Below are positions 38,601 through 50,600 of a DNA stretch of 64,000 nucleotides, in pieces. The first letter of the stretch is position 1; each line of letters begins with the position of its first letter. The stretch comes from Chrysaora quinquecirrha. Its lineage: Eukaryota > Cnidaria > Scyphozoa > Semaeostomeae > Pelagiidae. The stretch lies in the NCBI GenBank assembly GCA_014526335.1, contig JACTAT010000056.1, positions 532,968 to 596,967 on the forward strand, written 5' to 3'. The notes under the pieces are model-generated. The model did no database searches, was not told the DNA's origin, and worked only from the letters and a program-made list of their open reading frames with translations. A program made the position numbers and the translations under genes.

Positions 38601-41600
38601 AAAAACTATCACGCAGGTTTCTGCAGATTCAAAAGTTTGTCGAAAGCAAAACTTGAAAAGATATGACAAAATAGAACAGGACAGGCAAGGACATAGCAAG
38701 ACAAAATGAAAGGACAGGGCATGGCCCGACAAGAAAGGACAGCACAGAACAAGGCAAGACATGGAAAAATGACAAGACAAGACAATGTACGGAAAGGAAG
38801 GCAAGACCAGGAAAGGAAGGCAAGACAAAATAAGACAAGACAAGACAAGACAAGACAAGACAATACAAGACAAGACAGGACAAGACAAGACAAGACAAGG
38901 CAAGACAAGACAAGACAAGACAGGACAGGACAAGACAAGACAAGATAAGACAAGCAGGACAAGACAAGACATTACAAGATATTACCAGACATTACAAGAC
39001 AAGACAAGGCAAGACAAGACAAGACAAGACAAGACAAGACAAGACAAGAAAAGACAAGACAAGACAAGACAAGACAAGACAAAACAAGACAAGAAAGGAC
39101 AGGACCGGACATGACAAGGCAAGACAAGACATGACAGGAAAGGATGCGTTAAGACAACATCAGACAAAATAAACAGAAAAGACGGCAAAAAATGCAGGAC
39201 AATACATACCGATTCTTGAATTGACCATAACCTCACAAAGTGTGAGTATTCCGCTTCCGTACATTTGCACCGAAACATATCTTCCTGGGATAGGAGGGTT
39301 GCATTGTAATCTCAAGGCTTCTCCATTAGCTGCGGAACGAACTCGATCATGGCAGACTGGGTTTGCTTTGTTGTTATGTTCATTATTTCCAATATGAACT
39401 TGAATGTTTTTCAGTCTATCACCATGTTCCCCTCGGTTGATAATAGTCACATCTGTAAAGAAAATGGATGCATTCAATAGTACATGTAGCGCAGTGTACT
39501 TATGCTATGTACTATGTACGGACTGGCATAACAGAACATTTTGCAATGTAAATATTGAATGAAAATATTGAATGATAATACATTACAGTGTAATGGTGTT
39601 AATGATACAAATATGTATAATGCACAATGGACAATGTACAATGATGCTAGGGATAAGCCGGGGCACCTTTGAAGATACGTTAGAAGAAGTCTCAAGCTTT
39701 AATCTTTCGAGGTAAGTGAAAACGAGATGTTTCTTTACAACACTATTCGAATGATTTGGCTTAAAAATGATCAATTATGAATTTAAGCCAGCTGGTTAAA
39801 CAAATCGAATAGCGTTATTTAAGTGCAACGTTGTAATGTATATACTGTAGCTATGTATGGTAAGTTTTGTATTACCCTGCACTTTCGGACACGGATTTGC
39901 TTTTGGAAAGGTGAAAATTTATGTATGTTTTTCGACTGCCTTTCCCAATGATGCATTAAAAATTGTCTTGAATGTTCCTCATGTGACCGTCCACAATTTT
40001 AACCAAAAATATACTTTATAAAGATATACTCAAGGTCCCTAATTGAAGATGCAGCACCAGCAATATGTATTTACAAAACTGCTTCGAAATATATGTCTTT
40101 TATTTCCGTTTATCGGATGTTTTTGTTGTATAGAGACGGATGAATCGGTACTGTATATGTGATTCGACATTACGTACCGGTGACAATGGTTTCCTTGCCA
40201 AGATCAACCCTCCACCATGGGTCTCTTTCATCCTTAGTGTGAGTACAGCTCTTACCAGACCAGTGGAAATTATAATTACCATCAACAGCGCGACTTGCGA
40301 AACCATTGTAATTTGTGCTTGATTGAACAGCAGTCTTTTTCAATGCAATATCTAAAATACAATTTAATTCAACAAAATACAATACTTAGTGGTGATTGCG
40401 ATGGTAGAAAGTTCAATTTCTTTACAAAAACATTTCGACTTCAGATTCAAATTCAGCATAGGATTGAGGCAAGTTTTAAGCTTCTATATTACTGATGTTG
40501 ATATTACAGTTATAAAAGCTGCAAATCGCAAGAAGTTAAATATCTTTCACCAGCAATGCCTGTGGCGAATATTGAAAATCTCATACCGAGATCATGTTAG
40601 AAATGAAGAGGTTCTTCGGCGCGCGGGTTCAAGTCGAGTGCAAGACATTGTGACAGAAAGAAGGATGAAAATGGCTGGACATATACTAAGATTGCCGGAC
40701 ACTCGGCTTGCCAAGCATGCCATCCGGTGGAAACCAACTGATGGGAGGAGAAGACGAGGAAGGCCGAGAATAACGTGGCGCAGGTCTTTTAAAGAGGACC
40801 TGAGGGCGGTGGATTGCGATTGGAACAGCGTCGAGCGAGAGGCCGAGGATAGAAAGCAGTGGAAGCAGATGTCTGCACGATGTGCAAGCATGCACGGGAG
40901 GACCTAACTCTAAGTAAGTAAGATATTAGAGTGATGAAAAGTTTGAAAATTTCTTAGTGATTTGACCGTGAAAATTCCTGTAAAATCCGCATCAAAGTCC
41001 CATCAAATTTGTATAAAGGAAAAATAGAATTCGCATAAAATTTTATAAGTAATTTGCCTTATACGATTCATATAACGCATTTTTCCAACTGGGGATATAT
41101 AAATTCTTATAAAATCTATACGATAATTGGGAAAAGATCAAAAAGGACTAGAAGCAAGAAAATTTTGCCCTAACACAAAAGTTAAAGCTCAATCGGAATC
41201 CGGGGTCAAAATTTTTGAATGAAAAATTTTGGGAAATTTTTAAAACAAGGTTCTTTGTCGAAACGGTGTACATGGTGAATTTATATGTAACATACCAGGT
41301 GCGAATTTCGTACAAATGCTCGCAAGTTCTTCATTTCTGACTTCAAATCGCTGTTCCATTTTCAGATCGTTAAAGTCGTTGCATCGTTGCATTTTCAAAT
41401 ATTTATTCGCTGTGGAGAAAAAAGCAAGATTTTACAAACTCTGACAGTGTGTACAAAGAAATAGCATCTACGTGTACACCTATGCAACACCTGTACTTTT
41501 TTATAGAAATTAGGTTAAGCTGGCTGCAAACCGTGCCAACAGTTTCCCCAACATCGCCACAAACATTTGTTTGCCAACATGTTGGCACAGTTTGCTATAG

Positions 41601-44600
41601 ATGCTGGCCTAATAAACAACATATTGTTGAGGAAAAAATGTTGGCCAACATTTTTTAGCATGTTTAAAAATGTTGGCCAAAATTTTTATCGATTTGATCA
41701 AAATTGACGTGTTGGTACGGTTTGCTATGTCTCGGCAACATGTTGCGAAACATGATCAATTTCGGTTGTTGTTTCGGAGTCCTTGAAATGAGAAATAGAT
41801 TAAGCTGGCGTTTCTAGCTGGATTACGAGTCTGTTTTCTTTTTCGCCGTCAACCAAAAGAGCGAGCAATAAACAAACAGCTGCTTCCTTTTGGCCATGTT
41901 TGTAAAAGATCATTTGTAGATGACATCAGTATCCAAAACATCTCAAATGTTGTGATGGTATGGCAAACCGTACCAACATGTTGATCTATGTTCAGCCAAC
42001 ATGTTGGCCAACAATGTTCGCACGGTTTGCGCAGGCCTTTGCCCTATGAATAATGAAGTATTTTTTAGTTTTCTAAGTTTTCTCACAATGTTTGAGAACA
42101 TTTAGTGGCTCTCACGTGCAACTGCTTACATTGCTTACCGCTTTGTGAGTTCTCAGCAAAGTTTCAATTAATAGAAATGTTGCTTTAAGAATAATTTAAG
42201 CATATATTGGGCTCAAAATTGAAAATTCTTTAAAAATTCTTATAAAAAAAATATTTATCTAGTAACTAACGAAACTAACGAAACAACTCATTACCATAAA
42301 AATTTTACCAACAATCGCACAGGTCTTAGGACCTGGCCAAACGATCAAACATTGTTGATCCAACATTTGAAATTTGCTTGTCATGCAATGCGTGCGTCAA
42401 GCAAAAAATGTTTTTGAACTCTTTCAAAAACATCACGCCACAAATTTTGCTTATTTTTGCTTGTCAAGCAATGTTTGATCGTTTGGCCGTCTTTCCAACA
42501 TTTCTTGTCAAAGATTTCTTTTGTTTTTGACAAACTGCAAAAACTTGCAGCATTTCACCACCTAGCAAAATTCTTTAGCAACAAGGCGATGATACTTATG
42601 CATGAGCAATAACATCGTTGTTGGACAGCCATGTTTTTGGACGTGGCCAAACGGTCAAACATTTGTTGCAAAGCAAATTTGAAATGTTGGACCAACAATG
42701 TTTGATCACTTGGCCAGAACCTTAGGTTGCGATTAACATGGTCTATATTCCGTTAATCTTTCATTTTCTTAGCTGTGTTTAAAAGTTCACATCTAAATAA
42801 CCAATACAGAAGTGTTATTTTCTGAAAAACGGTGGAGGGGATCCTTTCTGATACAGCAATGCTTTTGGACGTGGCCAAACGGTCAAACATTTGTTTTAAA
42901 GCAAATTTGAAATGTTGGACCAATAATGTTTGATCATTTGGCCAGAACCTTAGGTTGCGATCAACATGGTCTATATTCCGTTAAGCTTTCATTTACTTAG
43001 CTGTGTTTAAAAGTTCACATCTTAATAACCAATGCAAAAGTGTTCTTTTCTTAAAAACGATGCCAGGGATCCTTTCTGTTACAGCAATGTTTTTGGCAGT
43101 TGCCAAACGGTCAAACATTTGTTGTAAAGCAAATTTAAAATGTTGGACTCACAATATTTGATCGTTTAGCCAGGGCCTAAGACTCTGGCCGAATTATTAA
43201 AAATTGCTTGTCAAACATTTGAGACTTGCGCACCAAGCAGTGTTTGAACGTTTGGCCACGCTACAAAACATTACTGCACGAGCAAAAAATAAGGAGATTT
43301 TGTAGCGCAATGTTTTTGAAAAAAGTCCAAAACATTTTTGCCTCACGAAAGGAAAAAAAGGTTTGACGTGCCCTGTTTGCAACGTGGCCAAACTGTAAAA
43401 CATTTTACTTGACAAGCCAATTTCAAATGTTTGACATATTTCAATGATGAAATTTGGCTGATACTTACTTGGGATAAACGAAAAGACCATTTGTGGATCA
43501 GGGAATGCTGGAAGAGACGCTAAGTTCTTCACATATTCACACTGTGTTCCGAGAATCAATACAGTGTAATCATTTGGTATCATTTCCTAGAAGAAGTAGC
43601 AATAAACACGATAGATCAGACATAATAATAGATGAGCAAAAGGAAAGCAGGACAGAAAGCCACGAGCAAGCCAAGATCGACGTCAGGGTATTTTTTAAGG
43701 ATTTCCCACTAGTGGGACAAAGAGCAAAAAAGGGCCCCCAAGTTTTTAGCACAGGGTTGAAACAATAAGGTCGAAATTAAAAAACAGCACACAGATTCAA
43801 GATGGCATTGCTAAGCAATATTTTACAATACAAATTGTGCAGCAAAATAATATCTGAAAATAACTAAATTTATCTTGACAAGTTGATAAATTTACAAGAA
43901 CTGATCAGAACAATTTGAAAATGTGATTGGATATGACATTAAAGGTAAGAGGACAGCACATGCCATCCCATTTGCCACTACCACCAGCTCTGTCAATTAG
44001 CTTGTTTTGAACTTGTTTCTTGCGAAGCAAACTTAAAATAGATTTAGGCCCCTGTGCTGCTTGTTTCGATTCCTCTCTTTTCTCATTTCGCTTTTCATTG
44101 CCAAATTTATATTTTCTCTCATTTTGAAACTCCTCACAGATTTCGACATACAGAGACAAGAAACTTGAAGGAAAAAAGTTCCCGCGCAAAACAAAAATGG
44201 GAATATAACACGCTTTTTATGTCCGCGACGTTACACTTAGGATCTCACTACAACAATTCCAGGGATGTCTTATCATTGTATGGCTCTGGGGCTCCGAAAA
44301 AGACAAAATCGTGGGGCAATTCACTCCTTGGAGTTCCGTACACCCTTTGCTGGGATTCACAGGCATTCCCTGCAAATCGTTTTGTTTCAACTGGAATCTC
44401 ATATGCCTTTTCTTCGATAAGTAAAATGTCCCTCGGAGAAAATAGATGAAACACAAAAGTAAAATTGCACGAAAGACTAAAGTTGGGGACTTAAAGAATT
44501 TCGGGGTGGTTGGATTGAGCTGTTGAATCAGTGGGCTTATGCACTCAGTTAAACAATTCAATTCAGCTTAGGTTCTTTATTTACAGTTTGGAACATAGAG

Positions 44601-47600
44601 TCCCCCGCGGGGGCACTCCCTCATGTGAACTGTCAGGTATGTGCCCTCATATCGCTGGGTTTTCTTTTTGAGTACTCATTGCAACAGGGTGCTAAGTTTC
44701 TTCTTAAACTTAAAGACTCTATGATTGGTTCTAAAATGGGTATACAAAACACAAAAATGGGTAATTTCTGGGTGAAATTCAAGATGAGTAGGTGCATAAG
44801 AGCTCGGGTTCTCACCCCCGAAGGTCAAGTACCTCTTCCCCGGTTTATTCAATTCAGATATCAAAAGGTCGGGCATTAGTAAAAGACAGAATTCGTGGGT
44901 TTCTGGGTTCGTGCAAGTACAAGAATCAGATACACGTTTCTCAAATAAGATCTACTATAAAGCTGGTTAGGAGATTATTTCACACATTAGACATGTGCAT
45001 CGTGTCGCGTGTGAAAAACAGTTGATCTGATATCAAGTGAGAAAACGGGGTGTTTTCAAACAAAGCTGGGTCTCCGGTGGTTTTGCCAATTAGTAAGGCA
45101 TCCTGCTATACTGTCGTGAGTTTGAATCTCATCGGGGTCACGTCGTATCAGCCTTCCATTCGTCCGAGGCCGGTAAATTAGTATTCAAAGTATTAGTTCT
45201 AGAGTATATATCGGTGTCTTAAACGCACCATGTATCGATGGGTGCTCCGGACATTATATGGGTAGGGGCGAGGGGCGATTCACTCCTTGAAATCTCGTAC
45301 ACCTTGGCAAGAAAACCTATTGTTTTCACAGAAATCCCTCGGAGATCCTTTTGTTTTCATAAAAATTTCGTACGCATTTTTGAGGAGTGAATTGCCGCTC
45401 GGGTAGGGGCAGAAAGCTGTAGGTCAACAGCAGCTGTACAGCTACCAAAATCCTAAATCGCGTACTGCGTTAGCAAATCAATGTTGCTTGTAATCCCATA
45501 CAAACAGTGCCCAAATGAAAAAAAACAGAGGGAAAATCTATTGAGCTTTTACCTTGTTTGATGTCTGCACGCATAGTCTCTTGTCGATGTGTTGTAAGGA
45601 TCCTTTCTGAGTGAATGCAAATTTATGACATCCTGAGTTCGCGATTTCTAGTCTTGCACCAGCAACAGCATTGCCACCAACTGGTCTAACACAATAGCCG
45701 GTACGAATGTTCCTTAATATACCATTTTCAAGTTTCCATTCAGTACTGTAATAAAATACATTTGGAATTGAAAAACAATTATAAATAATGTTCGAAATTC
45801 TAACAAAAAGTGTGCCAGCATAAGGTGTACACGGTTATTTGTAAGGAACAGGAACTTTTGGTCTGAATTGAGGCTGGAGTTCCTTAATTTGTTAACAAAA
45901 TGAGGCTGAAAGTTGCTTTAACCCTTAACCGTTCCTTTTCCTGGAATATGGTTGTAATACTAATTTTTACAGTAACGTCGCCCGGAAGGAGCCCGATAAA
46001 GAAAACCTCGTATCAAAGTAAAAATTAATTTTTGAGCGTGAAATTTGGTACTCATGTTTTTAAAGGAATGATAATTATGCTAACATCATTTTATAATGCT
46101 TTACTTCATGAACAACACTTGGAAAAAACAAAACTTTTGACACAGTATTTTTTTAGTGAACACAACGTACAACCAAAATTGTACTTCAAAAAAGCGCAAA
46201 TTGAGCGCAAATGCTTTTAATTTATCAATGAAATTCATTAAAGCATATTTTTGCGAAGATGAAATATGAAACCTTATCCTTTTACTCACAAGAGTGTATG
46301 TACACAGGAGGTAGCATGAGAAAATTTTATTAGCCTTGAAGCTACAGTTCGCAAATAAAAACAATTTCTAAAAGCGGCTTTCTTTTTTTCGGAACACCCT
46401 GTACTTTCTCGTTCTTGAAAAAGGCTATAGTTAGTTATTCCTTTTTGGGATGGCGGCCAGACCGATGTGTGGTCATCAGCACGTTGTGGCACACAGGCTC
46501 TAGATCGTGGGAGCGTGTTGGAATGCAATTCTGTCTATTATTCAGGATTGATGGACTCTCTCCTCGATTTGTCTACCCAATGAGGGCCCATTTACAGGGA
46601 AAAGGACAAGCCGAGATGAGATTGATCGATAAGGCAAGATGATACTTCAGAGACGCAAACAGGACGCAGAAAAATGACAAAAATTAGCTAGCATGAGAGT
46701 CCATTGAGGCCCCGGTTTTGTCTACACAGCCGTGGTCAGCTTCAAAGCAGACGAATTACAAGAGCCATAAATGAAACGATTATGGTTTTAGAATGTTTCA
46801 CTATCTAAATCAACAGCAAGGCAAAGAGCTCTTATACAAGAATAGGAAACCCTATTCTGTGTCTACTGTATACTAGAAATGCGGAAACTAACCTCGTGGT
46901 TTGACATTCGGAGCGTAAAATAAGCTGATTTCTTGAATTGACATTAATGCATTTTAAGGAACCAAGATGCGAAAGGGATCCAGGGCCATTTGGAGTAGCT
47001 AGGCCAGCTGAAAATGAAACAGAGAACAAGAAATATTTATAAATGAAAGAGGATCAATATAAACAAACTAAGCACAGTAGTACCTCCATTTATGGACACT
47101 TCTATACAGTGCACAGATCCGTATAACTTGCAAATATAATTGTCCCAAAGATCATTTCTTTGTAAAAACAAACCTCTGCAGAACGGACACCTCTATTCAA
47201 AGGACAATAACATTGTTCTCACAAGTGTCCGTTATTTGGAGGTTCCACTGAAGGTTAAAGCAGATTGGGTATTCTGACAAAAGGCAACTGGAAACGCCTA
47301 GTACATAAGTCTAGTACAACCCTAATTAGCATAATTTTCGAAGAACTTTGAAATCACCTGCAGCAACACATTTGTTACTTCTTCGTCTTTTGAATGATCT
47401 AGTTACGATGTCGCATTCGTATTTTTGGTCGTCTTTGTTCTCTTTACACTTGCGTTGTGTGATGTAACTATCATCAACATCTTCAAGGTTTATGCAGAGT
47501 TTGGAGTGTGAGTTCTGAAACGTATATTCATACCATTATCAGTATGTCACTATTCATGAGCGACGCATTTGTTATGCGCAGAGAATAGGGAATATAAATG

Positions 47601-50600
47601 ACTACAGTAAAGCCCACACTCCATGAAGTCGTGGCTACACGTGCGATTTTTCACGTGTTCTGACGACGCAACACTCCTCTGGTAATGGCCTGTTCTGAGG
47701 AATCCTGAGGTAACTACGTGCTGCGACAAAAGCGCTGCGACAATTAACTTGAGAGGTTAGAAGAATCGATCCTAGAAAGCTTCCAGGAAAACACAACTGG
47801 CTTCACGCGATGTGCCAAATCGTGGTGTCAGAAGCTCAGCGAGGAGGAGGTTTGAGCCCAAGCTACGGTAGCGTGACAGCCAGTATTACAGTAGTTATTC
47901 GATTATCTGGCCTACTCGGGACACGAGATTTTCAAAATGTGTGCGGATAACCCAAAATTCCGGATAATCGAAAATGTACAATCACAGTAAAAACCAGATA
48001 CCAACTCACAAGATTAGCTTTTAAGATTACAAAAGTTCTCCGCATACTAGAGTATTTGAGGTTTTAGAGTGATTTTGTGATAATTTTATGCGTGATATTT
48101 TGATCTTCGAATGGTTTCCGCAATGAAAAACAGAATATTCGATGAATAATGCTTTTCGTAGTTAAACATTTTGGACGGCCCGGATAATAAGGTCTGGATA
48201 AACGAGGGGTCGGATAATCGAATAACTACTGCACTGAGATCCTAGCGACTTTCGCTAAATACACCATTTCACCTTCAACCCTCTACCTGTGGTACCAAAG
48301 CACTTCGTTTGCCATTGAACTAGGATAGTAGTCGTTGAACCCGACAAAAAACAGCCCGAGCTACAAAGATGACTGCAAAATGCACTAAAGATTATATTGG
48401 ACATTTTTGTCTCATCCATCCCACTCCTTCAGCACCATAACTATTTATATATACTTGTCATGAATGGCGAAGACAAGGATAGATTTTTCTACAAGCGGCA
48501 TACCACAATTGAAACGCAAAAAGCATAATGGTATGAGAGCCTTGGGCTGTATGACTTGGAGAGTTACTCGGCGATTCCATTGAGCTCTGTAGCTCAGTGG
48601 AAACGTCGTTGGCTCTCTGATCATGTCGTTGGCTCTCTGATCTCTGACGGAATATATTCAAGAAAATGTACGTGGCGGCAACAAAAGATCAACCTAGTTG
48701 CCAATCTAATTGTTATGATAAAAAAGCAGCCTGTACTTACCACAAGAGATCCCTTCAAAGTGAAAGCCCATTGCTGTTTTGCATCAGTATCATTGCAACC
48801 AGTTAGAACCAACCTTGTATGTTCGCGATTATCAATTACAGCCAAGCATGCTCCAAGTCGAAGTTCATCTCCTGTCTGAGTTGATTCAATTCCAAAAGTT
48901 CCTTGAGAAATCAAGAAATAATCAGAATCAATATTGAGATCAATCTAGGTCTGAAGAAGATTCAATCTTACTCTTGCTGAGCTTGTAGCCAAGACATTCA
49001 CTTGGTATATAATAACATTAGCATACGCCCGGTATTCCTAATTCCTCCAACTTGAATTTGATATGCGTTCATTTCTTTATAGGAAACTTTTTATAAGAAA
49101 CTACACAATTCGCTTTCGTGAAGATCAAGAAACTCTTCTTGAATAGACTAGAGGGCAACTAAAACCTACGAAACTTTATCCGTTTTGCAACATTTCCATA
49201 CAGATTCCCCATTTGCCTACCACAGATAAAACGTACAATCCCATTCTTTTCCACAGTGCAAAATGCTGTTTTCTTAAGAATATTTAACCTTGTTCTCAGC
49301 TCTGAAAATGGTGGCTGTGAGAGCTCCCCTAGTCTTTAGCTAGAGAAGTTCTAGCACTTTGCTAATCCAACAAAAGTATCTTCAGATGTCATATATTCAG
49401 ATAAATGTAGAGGCTAAGGCTATGACTTTTTTATAGCGCCGTTATCGAAAACTGCATATATTGGACAGCGCTATACAACTATTTACCCCCTTAGGCGAGG
49501 CCATTTATATAGCTTTTCTCCATATTCCCAGGGGAGTATATATCGACTCTTGTGCAGCCATAAATTCGGCGCTGCAAGGGTTTTTAGGCCTTCATTGCCA
49601 AAGTACCAAAAAAACACCTCGGTGCGGTGTCACAGAGAGAGAGGTTTTAAAACCTTGCAACTTGTGCTCCCTAGTCTGGATTCGAACAACAGACCTTGAG
49701 CCCAAATGGTGCAAGCGCTAACCACTACGCTACGCTGCTCTTTAAAGATACCAATTTTATCGATGCCTCTAAAGATGACAATCGTTTTTGTTTTATTTCT
49801 GAGCTATTTATGATAATGTATTTACGCACAAACACACATTTTCTTTCTCTGTGTTCTCTACCCAGTAGGTAGTGGACTATGCCCATTAGGCAGTGGTCTA
49901 GGACCAATACAATTGGGAGACCTGGGTAATGCTGCAATGGTCTTTCTGTTTGTGGAGGTAGAGCTTTATAATCTTATAACCTAATCCATACCTTTAACAA
50001 CCCAATAATCCGATCCAAATCTCAGATAATCTGACAACCTAATCAATATCTATTGCGATCTGACAATCCAACCCAAGAATCTGATAACATTTTACCTGAA
50101 AGATCAAAATCCGTAAACGGATTAGGTGGATCATATGGATCGAAGGAAGCGGTTGTTCTTGCTTGCTTAACTCCTTGCTTGTAGTTATACATTCCTGTAT
50201 CCGATGCTCTTGTCACACTACCTCCAGGATTGTTTAGATCAAACTGGAAGCCAAATTGCATTCGACTTCCAAACAATGTCAGATCGATTTCAGCAGCAAC
50301 CATGAAGCCACCACCAAATCTATGGCCCAATCCAAGTTCAAATCGGATTCTGAAATTGAAGGATGATTGTTACTGGAAATACGTTTTAAAGAAGATTTAA
50401 ACAAAATATAACACGGATCAAATGGATACTAGGATATGTATGTCTGATAAGAAAACAAAGAGAGGCAAAAGTAGCAATATGTCTTATTTTTATTTGGAAC
50501 CGCTTGAGAAGCTCTGGCACTCTCTAGCCCGCAAGGACTCTCCCTCAAAGTCCATGAGCTTAGAGGAAGGATAAACTTCTTACGTTGATATAGAAACGCT

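Larger units (their letters stand above)
35905..40435. repeat. Tandem segmental duplication of about 2.27 kb carrying three exons
   Basis: Copy B 35905-38177 and copy A 38178-40435 share exons, introns and an internal GACAA microsatellite in the same order. The junction sequence AGCCACTGACG(T/C)TA..CGTAG opens each copy. Matching exon ends are offset by 2274 bp (EGF), 2268 bp (second lectin exon) and 2257 bp (first lectin exon). The shrinking offset reflects small indels and microsatellite length differences. Coding differences are very few, so the event is recent or the copies are being homogenised. Confidence 0.95.

Noticed and set aside
40389..40504. Start of the plus-strand 172-residue frame
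   Set aside because: The first about 38 codons are host intron sequence homologous to the duplicated segment; only the part from about 40505 is LINE-derived.
48741..48944. Longer version of exon v14 starting at a CTAG acceptor
   Set aside because: It keeps an open frame but would need phase 0, whereas v13 ends in phase 1; joining gives an immediate stop. The CAAG acceptor at 48901 fits.
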